A stretch of 64,000 bases of DNA, taken from positions 1-64,000 of the forward strand of contig JACJWR010000002.1 in the NCBI GenBank assembly GCA_020637055.1, written 5' to 3'. Below the pieces are notes generated by a model that worked only from the letters and a program-made list of their open reading frames with translations, was not told the origin of the DNA and did not search any database. Below, one piece after another: positions 17,065 through 25,552 of the stretch. This stretch comes from Actinomycetota bacterium. Lineage in GTDB: Bacteria; Actinomycetota; Actinomycetes; S36-B12; UBA10799. The position numbers were made by a program, and so were the translations under genes. Position 1 is the stretch's first letter; each line of letters begins with the position of its first letter.

Positions 17065-17658
17065 TCAGTAGAGCCGTTGGGGGTTGAGCAGTTCTCCGCG
17101 CTTTCGACTCGAGTCGAACCGGTCGCGGAGTTTGCGCCTGGCGCGGGAGATGGCAACGGCTGCGCTCTGAGCGGAGGCGTAGCCGTATTCTTCGGCGATC
17201 TCGCTGTTGGTCCACCCCTGGGCGTGGCGGAGCAGCAACCGTTTCTCCCGCTCGGACAAGTCCCTGAGCGCGTAGGTGAGCATCATCGGGTCGACGGCTG
17301 CAGCGCTTGGGCCGTAGACGGCCATTCCGACGGTGATGTCGGCACGGCTCAGGCCGGTTGCGCGGGCACGGGCGGCCACCCAGTCATCATCGAAGCCGCC
17401 GAGCCCGATCGGCACCTGGCGGTGGCGCTCAGCTGCCTTGATGAAGTCGAGGCACTTGCGCCGAGTCGCCGTGACGATCCAGGCGTCGGGGTTGTGCACC
17501 TCGTCGAGGTCGAGCTGCATGAAACTCATCAGTACCTCTTGAACGGCGTCCTCGACGTCGAGCCCTTCACGTGCGTTGGGGCCCGCGACCCTGCGGGCTA
17601 TCCGGGTGGCAAGGTCGCGGGCCCTTGCGATCTCGGTGTCGGTCGCTGCTCTGCTCAT
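17065..17658 (-). CDS. ECF-like RNA polymerase sigma factor
   Basis: The 197-residue protein has sigma region 2 at about residues 15-85 (LDVEDAVQEVLMSFMQ, then DAWIVTATRRKCLDFIK) and region 4 near residues 130-185 (LRDLSEREKRLLLRHAQGWTNSEIAEEYGYAS, a helix-turn-helix). It would direct RNA polymerase to a small regulon. The ATG at 17658 is chosen because AAGGGA lies 8 bases upstream; the longer open frame to 17802 is arginine/serine-rich and unlike coding sequence. No anti-sigma gene is adjacent. The divergent phosphatase gene (17887) is the nearest possible target. Confidence 0.75.
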   Translation of the reverse strand: MSRAATDTEIARARDLATRIARRVAGPNAREGLDVEDAVQEVLMSFMQLDLDEVHNPDAWIVTATRRKCLDFIKAAERHRQVPIGLGGFDDDWVAARARATGLSRADITVGMAVYGPSAAAVDPMMLTYALRDLSEREKRLLLRHAQGWTNSEIAEEYGYASAQSAAVAISRARRKLRDRFDSSRKRGELLNPQRLY

Positions 17659-17886
17659 GGACGCATCCCTTCTGATGCCCACAGATTGGCACGAGGGTCC
17701 GACACGAACTTCGCGCCACGAATCCGCGGGAAGGCACTCCGGGCGGCAAGACCTGACGGCGCGGCCGGTTGTGGAGACCGATTCGGCAATCGTTGATAAC
17801 AAATGCCTCCGCTATTCGACGGACAAAGTGAAGGGCACACGCAGACCATCCGGGTCGGCGGGCCCGAGAGCTCCAAGGAGTAGACG

Positions 17887-18534
17887 ATGAGAAGCGCACC
17901 CAACCGATTCTGGGCGACTGTCGAGCCCGACCACTACGGCGAGTTCGACCTCGCCGGTTTCGCCGACGAGTCCGAGGCAAGCGCTGGGGACGTTGAGGCG
18001 ATCGTCGACGCGCTGGAGGCGCCGCGGCACGCCGGCGTCGAGTACCCGTCGTGGCGCGGTGACGAGATCGCTCCTGGCCTGTTCATGGGTGGTACGCGCG
18101 ACGACGACACGATCGACCTACCCGCCCGGCTCCGCGATCTCGGTGAGCGCGGGGAGTACGACGCAGTGGTCACTCTGTACGCCTGGGCGCAGCCGGTCGA
18201 CTGGGAGGTCGAGGAGTTGCGCTACGGATTCGGCGACGGCGCGCTTGCCGGTCCCGACATCGCCCGGGTGGTGCGGGCCGCGGCGTGGGCGCATCAGCGC
18301 TGGCGGTCCGGTGACCGTGTGCTCATCCGCTGCCAGGCCGGGCTGAACCGGTCCGGTTTGGTCAGCGCGCTCGTCCTGGTCATCGAAGGCTGGGAACCTG
18401 ACGTGGCGATCCGCCGCATCCGCGATCGGCGCTCGCCCTATGCGCTGTTCAACAGCGACTTCGTGCGTTGGCTCGTCGCGGATTCGGCCGCTGCTGTCGC
18501 GCGATTGCAGGCCGGCGCATACGCAGGGAGGTGA
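17887..18534 (+). CDS. Dual-specificity protein phosphatase-like protein
   Basis: This 215-residue protein carries the cysteine-phosphatase signature C-x5-R as RCQAGLNRSG (nucleophile C149, phosphate-binding R155) in the context of a dual-specificity phosphatase fold. The usual histidine before the cysteine is an arginine. A possible general-acid region with aspartates lies near residues 95-120. AAGGAG precedes the ATG by 6 bases. Likely substrates are phosphoproteins or small phosphorylated metabolites; nothing nearby tells which. It lies divergent to the sigma factor gene. Confidence 0.75.
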   Translation: MRSAPNRFWATVEPDHYGEFDLAGFADESEASAGDVEAIVDALEAPRHAGVEYPSWRGDEIAPGLFMGGTRDDDTIDLPARLRDLGERGEYDAVVTLYAWAQPVDWEVEELRYGFGDGALAGPDIARVVRAAAWAHQRWRSGDRVLIRCQAGLNRSGLVSALVLVIEGWEPDVAIRRIRDRRSPYALFNSDFVRWLVADSAAAVARLQAGAYAGR

Positions 18535-18677
18535 CGGACGTGTCCCTCCTCGTGAACCGTTTCGACCGGTCGGTGAAGCTGCCCAGAACTGAATGGTTCC
18601 GGTTCGCTGGTGTAGTCGATTCGCACGAATGCGATGCACGCTCCAGACGTGGGGTATGCGCAAGACACGATCAATAG
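18531..18677 (+). CDS. Small ORF overlapping phosphatase stop
   Basis: A 48-codon frame begins with a GTG that overlaps the phosphatase stop (GTGA) and has GGGAG just before it. It encodes a short polar protein starting VTDVSLLVNRFDRSV with no recognised motif. It may be a real coupled small protein or the start of a decayed gene, since fragments of plausible coding sequence in other frames follow. Confidence 0.3.
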   Translation: MTDVSLLVNRFDRSVKLPRTEWFRFAGVVDSHECDARSRRGVCARHDQ

Positions 18678-19034
18678 ATGGATGGCAGACCCCCGTGAAC
18701 GCGCCAGGGCAAACCCGCCAGCGGAAACGCCGCAGTCCCAACAGAGAAGGGGAGTGGTCCAGGTGACCGAAGACTCCCAGAGCAGGCCAAGCAGGCGCCG
18801 AGCGCTACGCCCAACGATGAAGCCGTCTCGGTGTACGAATTCGGGTTGCTCCTGCTGGATAAAGAACACGGCGTGCCGAGGAAGGAGGCGGAGTTGATCC
18901 GAGCTCTGAATCTGGCCTAGGCACCCCGCAAACGTGACCGCTTGCGGCGTACGCGACGGCTTGAAGGGCCACATAGCGGTCGTGGCTGAGGAAAGCGTGC
19001 GCGGAGAAGACGGGGCCCAGGGAGGGCGCCAACG
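18678..19034 (+). other. Gene-free stretch with possible coding remnant
   Basis: No intact gene is visible. One frame from about 18699 to the TAG at 18918 ends with a protein-like run (VYEFGLLLLDKEHG, then EAELIRALNLA) but has no usable start and is interrupted upstream. It could be the tail of a decayed gene. The remainder (18921-19034) shows nothing I can name. Confidence 0.3.
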
Positions 19035-19973
19035 CTACTCGCTGAGATCGCGTGCGTGGCGCGACCCGTTGATCACGTCGTAGACGAAGACCATTTTGCG
19101 CAGTGCAAGTGGTGGCGGAGCGAATGGATACGGTTCCGGGGTGCCCATGGAGTGCGCCATCTCGTTCAGGCTGACGGTGAGCGGGGCCCAGCGGGCGAAC
19201 AGGTCGCTGACACCGGTGAATCCGCCGTTGATGAATCCCTCGGCGACGGCGGTCTCCACCATGTCCATCATGTGCAGCAAGTGCGCGAACGACTCGGCGT
19301 AGTCCTCCCACGGATGGGCGGTGGCGTAGTGGCTGAGGTGCGTGGTGCGCCAGGCGCCGCTGTCGTTGCCCTGATAGTGGGCAGCCAACGCCGCGGAGTA
19401 GTCGGCGCGTTCGTCGCCGAACAGCTCCCGGAATTGCTCCAGCCGTAGCGCGTCCGGCGCCACGTGGGCCTGCCAGTGCCAGTGACCGACCTCGTGTCGG
19501 ACATGCCCCAGCGGGGTTCGGTAGGGCTCGCCGAGTCGGGTGCGGACCCGTTCGCGTTGGGAGGGGTCTGCTTCGCTGGTGTCCAGGGTCACCAGACCGT
19601 CGGCGTGCCCGATCGTGACGGGGTCGTCGTCGGTGCCGTGGTGCAAGGCGAACCTCAGCGGCGGATCGGCCGTGCCCGGATCGAGGTCGACCAGGGCGAG
19701 TTGGCGTAGCACCCGCCGTTTGGCGGATTCGAACGTCGTCAGCTGGGCGGTCGGTCCGCTGCGCTCGTCGTCGAGCGCACAAGAGGCGCACTGCTCCGCG
19801 TCCGCGCCGACGACCCAGTTGCACAGCAGGTCGGCTCGGTTGCTGCACGGCTGGATTGCCGGCGTCATCGCGTCTACGGCGACGTTGTAGCTCAGCTCGC
19901 CGCCACAGTTCAGACAGGTCTGATCGTTGAAGAAGACCCGTTGCGAACACACCGGGCACGAGAGTCGCCGCAC
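19035..19973 (-). CDS. Putative zinc metallopeptidase with zinc ribbon (COG4307-like)
   Basis: The 312-residue protein has an N-terminal zinc ribbon (C6, C9, C20, C23), a second cysteine set (C43, C51, C62, C65) and a HEVGHW metallopeptidase motif (H160, E161, H164). The downstream blocks GDERADYSAALAAHY and WEDYAESFAHLLHMMD are typical of the uncharacterised zinc-binding metallopeptidase family of COG4307. E161 would be catalytic, with H160 and H164 binding zinc. It is cytoplasmic, with no signal peptide. The start is a GTG placed 6 bases after TAGTCT, fitting a leaderless transcript. Substrates are unknown for the family. Confidence 0.8.
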   Translation of the reverse strand: MRRLSCPVCSQRVFFNDQTCLNCGGELSYNVAVDAMTPAIQPCSNRADLLCNWVVGADAEQCASCALDDERSGPTAQLTTFESAKRRVLRQLALVDLDPGTADPPLRFALHHGTDDDPVTIGHADGLVTLDTSEADPSQRERVRTRLGEPYRTPLGHVRHEVGHWHWQAHVAPDALRLEQFRELFGDERADYSAALAAHYQGNDSGAWRTTHLSHYATAHPWEDYAESFAHLLHMMDMVETAVAEGFINGGFTGVSDLFARWAPLTVSLNEMAHSMGTPEPYPFAPPPLALRKMVFVYDVINGSRHARDLSE

Positions 19974-19985
19974 CGCATGAGACTA
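19974..19985 (-). promoter_or_regulatory. Leaderless-type -10 box of metallopeptidase gene
   Basis: On the minus strand TAGTCT (19985-19980) precedes the GTG at 19973 by 6 bases. Confidence 0.55.
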
Positions 19986-20259
19986 CGGGTACGGCCAACT
20001 GGCGCCCGAGTCCGGGCGGTGAGGGAGCGGTCCTGCCTGCGGCGCCGGCGGGTTGTCGGTCACGCGGCAGACGGCTGTGCGGGATTCGCTCCGCATCGCG
20101 CCTCGGCTCAAGCCGGATCGCGGGCTTCGGGCCAACCCGCGCTGGTTCGACCCAATTTGTCTCGTCGCGCGTGGGTAGAGTCGTTTTGCGACGCGTGTCG
20201 GAGTCGCGTTCGACCCGCCGCGTTCCCTGCCAACGTCCCCTGGAAGCCGAGGAGAATCC

Positions 20260-21357
20260 ATGCCCTCCGCACTCTTCACCCCGCTGACCCTCCGTGGTGT
20301 GACGTTGCCAAACAGGGCCTGGGTCAGTCCCATGTGCATGTACAGCGCAGTCGATGGGCTCGCCAACGAGTGGCACCGCGTTCATTACGGCGCTTTGGCG
20401 ACCGGTGGCGCCGGGCTGCTCATGGTGGAGTCCGCCGCCGTTCTAGCGGAGGGTCGCATCTCCGGCGGGGATCTTGGACTCTGGAACGACCGGCAATCCG
20501 AGGCACTTCGTCCCATCGTGGAATTCGCTCACGCGCAGGGAATGAAGATCGGTATTCAGATCGCCCATGCCGGGCGCAAGGCGTCCACGTTCGCGCCCGG
20601 CACAGGGGAGGGCAGCGTTCCGCTCAGCGACGGGGGTTGGCAGACGGTGGCGCCGGTGGCCAGCCACTACGGTGCCGAGCGCGTGCCGAAAGCGCTTGAC
20701 GAACAGGGGATCGCCGCGGTCGTGCAGGCAACAGCAGAGGCTGCTGCGAGGGCAGCCGACGCCGGGTTCGATGTGCTCGAGATCCAATGCGGGCACGGGT
20801 ATCTGCTTCACGAATTCTGCTCCCCGCTGACGAACCTGCGCACTGACGGATACGGGGGATCGTTCGACGGTCGTACCCGGATCGTGCGCGAGACGGTCGA
20901 AGCAGTTCGGCAGGTATGGCCTGCGCACCTCCCGCTCTTCGTGCGGATCTCCGCGACCGACTGGGTAGACGGCGGTTGGACGATCGCTGACACGGTCGCC
21001 CTCGCCCAGAGCCTGCGGGACCTCGGCATCGATCTCGTTGACTGCACGTCAGGCGGACTTGAACCCGGCGAACTGCCAGACCCGTACCCGGCCTACGAGG
21101 TCGACTTCGCTGCTTCCGTTCGCAACGCCACGGGTCTTGCGAGCACTGCTGTGGGCTTCATCACCGAGGCGTCCCAGGCCGAACTGCTTATTGCCTCCGG
21201 ACAGGCCGACGCCGTCATGCTCGGCCGGGTGATGCTGCGCCAACCCCGCTGGCCGCTGGCGGCCGCGGGCGAATTGGGCGACGAGGTGCCCTGGCCGCTT
21301 CCCTACGACCGGGCGCGCCCCGAGCGCTCGGTGCCTCGCACGCGGCCGTTTCGCTAG
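20260..21357 (+). CDS. Old Yellow Enzyme, YqjM/NamA-type NADPH oxidoreductase
   Basis: This 365-residue FMN-dependent ene-reductase reduces activated carbon-carbon double bonds using NAD(P)H. The thermophilic-like (YqjM) class is shown by C26 and Y28 in SPMCMYSA. Other blocks are WHRVHYGALATGGAGL, IQIAHAGRKAS (flavin/substrate contacts), GYLLHEFCSPL, the barrel segment VDCTSGG, and the phosphate-binding region ending ADAVMLGRVMLRQP. The length is normal for the class. GAGGAG lies 6 bases before the ATG. It stands alone between unrelated genes, so its physiological substrate cannot be inferred. Confidence 0.9.
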   Translation: MPSALFTPLTLRGVTLPNRAWVSPMCMYSAVDGLANEWHRVHYGALATGGAGLLMVESAAVLAEGRISGGDLGLWNDRQSEALRPIVEFAHAQGMKIGIQIAHAGRKASTFAPGTGEGSVPLSDGGWQTVAPVASHYGAERVPKALDEQGIAAVVQATAEAAARAADAGFDVLEIQCGHGYLLHEFCSPLTNLRTDGYGGSFDGRTRIVRETVEAVRQVWPAHLPLFVRISATDWVDGGWTIADTVALAQSLRDLGIDLVDCTSGGLEPGELPDPYPAYEVDFAASVRNATGLASTAVGFITEASQAELLIASGQADAVMLGRVMLRQPRWPLAAAGELGDEVPWPLPYDRARPERSVPRTRPFR

Positions 21358-21508
21358 GGACACCTTTCCCGAATTGCCATGGCAGGGCTGAGGGTTGCGG
21401 CTTTGCCCTGTGGTGGCATCGCCATCGGGATCGCGCCGGACAATGCAACTCTCGGGGTTGGGTGCGGTGACGGCCTTCCACTGGTGGCTCGCGGCTGCCG
21501 AAAGTGGC

Positions 21509-22126
21509 TCACCACACCTTGTTGATGACAAGTTCAAACTGCTTGGCGCCGTCGGAGTCCTGGTGTCGGGTGCCGAAGAGTTCACCCGCATCCTTCACGT
21601 GCCAGGTATACGTTCCCCCGACATTGAAGTACTCACTGTTCCAATCCACGCTCATCCACGGGGTTGAGTAGAGGGGATTCTCGGCGTCGACGTCGATGGT
21701 CGTGCGTTGACTCTGATCGGTGGAGATGCGGAATTCGACGTCGTCGCTCCATCGGTAGAGGTTCCTGAAACTCGTCGACTGTCCCGGCCAGAGCACAGAC
21801 CAGTCCGACCAGACCCCCATGCCCCGGTAGTACTTGGTGTACACCGCCTCCTTGGTGTTGTTCTTCAAGGTCACTCGGGTGTCCAGCGTTCGGTTGGGGG
21901 TGTCGTCGGCGGTCGCAGTAATGCCGGGGGCAGCCGGAGCCGCCGGAGCCGCGGGAGCAGCCGGGCCCGCCGGAGCCGCAGGAGCTTCGGGGCCCGCCGG
22001 AGCCGCCGGCGGCGGTGGTGCGGCCACGGCGTAGGTGGTGCCCATGCCGACGAGTGAAGCTGCGGCGAGCGTCGAGGCGGCCAAAGCAGTGATCTTGGAA
22101 GCGCGGCGGGGGTTGCGGGCGGTCAT
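21509..22126 (-). CDS. Secreted protein with proline/alanine/glycine linker
   Basis: The 205-residue protein has a Sec signal peptide (basic ARNPRRASK, then a hydrophobic stretch to about residue 35 ending AVAAP). A low-complexity Pro-Ala-Gly region of some 40 residues (repeats of PAAPAGPAA type) follows, then a C-terminal beta-rich domain of about 130 residues. That domain contains TLDTRVTLKNNTKEAVYTKY, several tryptophans (WSDWSVLWPG) and YTWHVKD. I do not recognise it; the fold may be an immunoglobulin-like sandwich. AGGAGAA lies 5 bases before the ATG at 22126; the frame is open upstream to 22195 but lacks a ribosome site. It is exported and either wall-associated or free. Confidence 0.7.
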   Translation of the reverse strand: MTARNPRRASKITALAASTLAAASLVGMGTTYAVAAPPPPAAPAGPEAPAAPAGPAAPAAPAAPAAPGITATADDTPNRTLDTRVTLKNNTKEAVYTKYYRGMGVWSDWSVLWPGQSTSFRNLYRWSDDVEFRISTDQSQRTTIDVDAENPLYSTPWMSVDWNSEYFNVGGTYTWHVKDAGELFGTRHQDSDGAKQFELVINKVW

Positions 22127-22275
22127 TCGAGTTCTCCTCTTGCAGTGGTTTTCGTTGACCCTGCAAGCATGCGAGCCACGATTTCCGGCGGGCAATAGTG
22201 AGGAATTCGAAAACGTTTTCGGCGGATTTCGAAATCGTTTTCGACGAAGGCACCCCGCGATCTGGGCGAATTCCC

Positions 22276-23133
22276 TCAGTCTCCGGGCAGGAGCCTGCGG
22301 TAGGCGCTACGGGCGATCACCAGGCTGAGCACGATCGATGGGATCTCGCCGACGAGCAGGTAGAACACGGCCGATTCCAGTGCGAATCCGGGAGGTGCGC
22401 CGAGGACGTTGGCCACGGCGTCGCAGGTGAGCAGGGTCGCTGCGAGGACGCTGAAGACGAGCGCGGCGCGGGTGTTGCCGCGCAGGGAGGCGATGCCGGC
22501 GCCGATCAGGCCGATGGATTCGCCGGTGTCGAGGATGACGACGATGGCACGAGCACGCGAGAGCCAGCCCACGGTCTCCGGGTCGAGTTGCAGCAGCAGG
22601 GCGTGTCCCGCGAACGTCAGCGCGACGACTGCCAGGACAACGGCCGCCACCGCGAGATGTCGGGGGTGCGGCAGGCCACCCTTGGAGAGCAGTTGCCTCG
22701 CTGCGATGATGCCAGCAATCGCGCCGGGCAGCGCAACGAGAAGGATCAGCGAGAAGCCCCACGCGTTGTGGGTTCTCAGATCCGGTGACAGAGCCATCGA
22801 GATGCCCAGGTACAGCACCAATGTGGCCGAGGCGACGCTCAAGGCCGCCGCCAGCGGATGCCCGCGCCACAGCGCCCAGGCGGCCGCCCCGCAGAGCACC
22901 GCAGCGCCCATCCCGATCACCAGCCCGGCGAGGCGCAGATGGTCGGCCTCCACCGTGGTCACCTGGGTGAAGGCCAGGTAGATGATCCAGGGCACCTCGA
23001 AGACGCCCAGTGCGAGGACGAGCCAGCTGACGAGCCGGTTGCCCACCGGCGTCCGGCGCGGTTCCGGCGGCGCAGCGGATCCGGCACCACGGGTCGCCAG
23101 TCCATCAGCATCGGAGGAAGCCGGAGTCGCCAT
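22276..23133 (-). CDS. Multi-pass membrane protein of unknown function
   Basis: The 285-residue protein has about seven to eight transmembrane helices after a polar N-terminus of 30 residues. The first begins at LVSWLVLALGVFEVPWIIYLAF and the last ends near PSIVLSLVIARSAY. No transport or enzymatic motif is visible. The ATG at 23133 is preferred; CAGACT lies 6 bases upstream, close to the leaderless -10 pattern of neighbouring genes. The upstream extension to 23250 is low-complexity and overlaps the start of the divergent ctlX gene. Confidence 0.65.
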   Translation of the reverse strand: MATPASSDADGLATRGAGSAAPPEPRRTPVGNRLVSWLVLALGVFEVPWIIYLAFTQVTTVEADHLRLAGLVIGMGAAVLCGAAAWALWRGHPLAAALSVASATLVLYLGISMALSPDLRTHNAWGFSLILLVALPGAIAGIIAARQLLSKGGLPHPRHLAVAAVVLAVVALTFAGHALLLQLDPETVGWLSRARAIVVILDTGESIGLIGAGIASLRGNTRAALVFSVLAATLLTCDAVANVLGAPPGFALESAVFYLLVGEIPSIVLSLVIARSAYRRLLPGD

Positions 23134-23241
23134 TGCCCCAGTCTGCGCCACCGGCCGACCGGATTCCGGACGGTGGTATGCGAGTCGATCATTGGCTAGC
23201 GTGTTGAGGACCGGCTCCACGACACGAAGGGACTCGACCCG

Positions 23242-24165
23242 GTGCGGCAAATCACAAACAAGATCGCAATGGTCCGACCTATCTCGTTTCGGTTCAACAC
23301 ACAGACGGCCAAGAACGACTTCTTCCAGAACAAACTGAAGGAGAGCCCGGAGGACATCCAGGCGAAGGCGCTGCTGGAGTTCGACGGATTCGTTTCACTC
23401 CTGCGCAGCAAGGGGATTGACGTTCACGTCTTCGACGACGACGATTCTCAGTTCCTCACACCGGACAGCATCTTCCCGAACAACTGGTTCGTCTCGCTGG
23501 AACCAAACGTGCTCGTGCTCTGCCCGATGTTCGCGAAGGACCGGCGGCACGAGCGCACGAAGTTCCTCGGCGAACTCGTGGCCGCGCTCGGGCAGCACGA
23601 ACTCCAGATCTACGACATGACCCACTACGAGCACGAGCACCGGTTCCTCGAGGGCACCGGAGCCATGGTGCTCGACCGGGTGCACAAGAAGGCCTACGCC
23701 TGCCTGTCCGAACGTGCCGATGAGGGCCTCTTCCGCGAGTTCTGCTCGAAGTTCGGTTTCAAAGCAGTGCCGTTCCACGGCTACCAGACCTACGAGGGCA
23801 AGCGAGTCCCGATCTACCACACCAACGTGATGATGGCGATCGGCGAGAAGTTCGCGGTGGTCTGTCTGAGCGCGATCGACGACCCGACCGAGCGGCAGGC
23901 CGTGATCGACGAGCTCACCGAAAGCGGCAAAGAGATCGTCGACATGTCCGAAAGCGAGATCGACCACTTCGCCGGCAACGAGATCGAGGTCGAGGGCAAA
24001 GGCAAACAGCGCTACACGGTGATGACGAAGTCCACTTTCGACGTGCTCACGGACGAACAGAAGGCCGTCATCGAGAAGAGTTCGGAACTGATCGTCGGGG
24101 ATGTAGAGACCATCGAGGACGTCGGCGGCGGATCCGTCCGCTGCATGATCTCTGAGTTGTTCTGA
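23242..24165 (+). CDS. ctlX: Citrulline-utilisation-type hydrolase, arginine deiminase-like
   Basis: The 307-residue protein belongs to the guanidino-group-modifying superfamily in the branch annotated CtlX. Blocks seen are PNNWFVS near residue 80, EHEHRFLEGTGAMVLDR (substrate-binding acid and histidine region), IYHTNVMMAIGEKFAVVCLSAI (catalytic histidine), and a C-terminal GGGSVRCMISELF with C301 as the likely nucleophile. It hydrolyses a C-N bond of an arginine-like or citrulline-like compound. The start is a GTG with AAGGGA 9 bases upstream. Its codon use is richer in lysine and less GC-biased than its neighbours. It is monocistronic and converges with a glyoxalase-fold gene. Confidence 0.85.
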   Translation: MRQITNKIAMVRPISFRFNTQTAKNDFFQNKLKESPEDIQAKALLEFDGFVSLLRSKGIDVHVFDDDDSQFLTPDSIFPNNWFVSLEPNVLVLCPMFAKDRRHERTKFLGELVAALGQHELQIYDMTHYEHEHRFLEGTGAMVLDRVHKKAYACLSERADEGLFREFCSKFGFKAVPFHGYQTYEGKRVPIYHTNVMMAIGEKFAVVCLSAIDDPTERQAVIDELTESGKEIVDMSESEIDHFAGNEIEVEGKGKQRYTVMTKSTFDVLTDEQKAVIEKSSELIVGDVETIEDVGGGSVRCMISELF

Positions 24166-24191
24166 GGTGCCCTGAGTTGTTCTGAGGTGCT
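24152..24191 (+). repeat. 20-bp tandem duplication spanning the ctlX stop
   Basis: Two adjacent copies of a 20-base unit (starting CTGAGTTGTTCTGAGG) differ only in the last base. The first copy contains the final codons and stop of ctlX; the second repeats them in the intergenic DNA. It is a recent local duplication with no effect on the protein. Confidence 0.9.
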
Positions 24192-24211
24192 CGGGGCGAC
24201 GCGCGGTCGCC

Positions 24212-24574
24212 TCAGCAGGCAACCGCGAACCAGCGGCCTTCCGGGTCGCTGAACGCGAACGTCATCCTCTCGCCGTGTGCCATCACCTCAGTCACCTCAA
24301 CGCCCTTCGCACTCATGGCCTCTCGGGCCGCTTCGAGGTCGTCGACCCCGAAGCACACCGAGGGTGTCGCGAGGTCGAGCCCGTTCGGGTTGTTCGCCAT
24401 GAGCGCCAGGGGCACAAGTTCGAAAGCGAAAGACTGGTCGGCGAAACCGACTTGCGCGATGCGGTGCCCACCCGCTTCTGTGACCGACTTCTCGACCATG
24501 CCGATCTGCTCGACCCAGAAGCGACGGCACAACTCGGCGTCGTCGACGTAGAGCACAACGTAGGAGACCTGCAT
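24212..24574 (-). CDS. VOC/glyoxalase-fold family protein
   Basis: The 120-residue single-module protein opens MQVSYVVLYVDDAELCRRFW, the beta-alpha-beta start of vicinal-oxygen-chelate proteins, and has the second half ATPSVCFGVDDLEAAREAM and FAFSDPEGRWFAV. It may bind a metal (H and E positions are consistent) and act as a lyase, dioxygenase or resistance protein; no specific class can be assigned. The ATG at 24574 aligns with the family start; the longer open frame to 24691 is arginine/proline-rich and probably not translated. Confidence 0.8.
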   Translation of the reverse strand: MQVSYVVLYVDDAELCRRFWVEQIGMVEKSVTEAGGHRIAQVGFADQSFAFELVPLALMANNPNGLDLATPSVCFGVDDLEAAREAMSAKGVEVTEVMAHGERMTFAFSDPEGRWFAVAC

Positions 24575-24755
24575 GGCACCGCCAATATTTCGTCGAATCG
24601 GGATCGGCCCGGTCGGCGGGCGCGAGGGTGCGCGGCGCGCGAACCTGCCGGTGAGTGTAGGCGCTCGCCGCTCCGGTGGCGCGGGGTCCACCCGACGGTG
24701 ACAGCGACACTCGGCGGGTGCTCACTGACGAGCCGTCCGTGTCGGAGGTGCCACC

Positions 24756-24767
24756 TACTGTGGCGCC
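24756..24767 (+). promoter_or_regulatory. Leaderless-type -10 box of HhH membrane gene
   Basis: TACTGT at 24756-24761 is followed by 6 bases and the ATG at 24768. Confidence 0.55.
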
Positions 24768-25487
24768 ATGAGCACAACTGATGACATCACCCGCCCCGCG
24801 ACCCAGGCGGTGGTAGTCCCAAGACGTCGCTCCCGCCACCTCTGGTGGGCGTGGTCGCCGGCCTACACCCTGGGCCTGGTCTCCTTCATCCCGGCGGTGC
24901 ACGCAGCGATCGTGTTGCGCCGACGGGGTCTGTGGCTGTTTGCCGCTGCTTTGATCGCCGCCGACGTGCTGGCGTGGACGCTGATGTCCTCGTCCGAGCG
25001 GAACCCAGACGGAAGCAACACCCCGAGCCAGAATGCGGGCGTCATCCTGATCCTGGTGCTCACGGTGCTGGGCACCATCCACGCCCTCCGGATCCGCGAC
25101 GAGGTCTTCGGCACGAGCGGGGCGGGTCGGGTCCTGCCGAACACGCCGGTAGGGCGTGACGCGGCGGTTGTGACAGCGCTCGCCGCACGGCAGCGGCGCA
25201 AGGAAGTCGCCGCCCTCTCCGAGGCGGATCCCGGACTGGCGCGCGACCTTCGCGTCGGGCGGCCGGATCTGGTGCGCAGTTTCGATGACGGTGGTCTGAT
25301 CGACGTCAACCACGTGCCCGAGGTTTACCTCGTCTCTCACCTGGGACTGAACCCTGCCCAGGCTCGCCTGACAGTTGAGGCTCGGGAACGTATCGGCGGT
25401 TTCCAGAACGTTGCCGAACTCGTCGGTTTCGCCGAGGTGCCCGCCCCGACTCTGGATGCGATTCGCGACCGCATCGTGCTGCTGTAG
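24768..25487 (+). CDS. Membrane protein with C-terminal helix-hairpin-helix (ComEA-like)
   Basis: The 239-residue protein has two or three transmembrane segments (about residues 30-50, 56-76 and 88-106) and a C-terminal cytosolic tail. The tail ends in a ComEA-type helix-hairpin-helix: LIDVNHVPEVYLVSHLGL, then RIGGFQNVAELVGF. This places a DNA-binding-like module on the cytoplasmic face of the membrane, or a protein-binding one as in other HhH domains. The ATG lies 6 bases after TACTGT, a leaderless arrangement. No competence genes are nearby, so a role in DNA uptake is not supported. Confidence 0.7.
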   Translation: MSTTDDITRPATQAVVVPRRRSRHLWWAWSPAYTLGLVSFIPAVHAAIVLRRRGLWLFAAALIAADVLAWTLMSSSERNPDGSNTPSQNAGVILILVLTVLGTIHALRIRDEVFGTSGAGRVLPNTPVGRDAAVVTALAARQRRKEVAALSEADPGLARDLRVGRPDLVRSFDDGGLIDVNHVPEVYLVSHLGLNPAQARLTVEARERIGGFQNVAELVGFAEVPAPTLDAIRDRIVLL

Positions 25488-25552
25488 GGCCCCTTGCGGG
25501 CCGGGATCGCCCTTCCCTCTGCGACTGTGCGCCACTGGCGGCGTCCCAAACG

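Noticed and set aside
18805..20385. 526-codon minus-strand frame
   Set aside because: It overlaps the metallopeptidase gene in the same direction but another frame, and reads as arginine-rich shadow.
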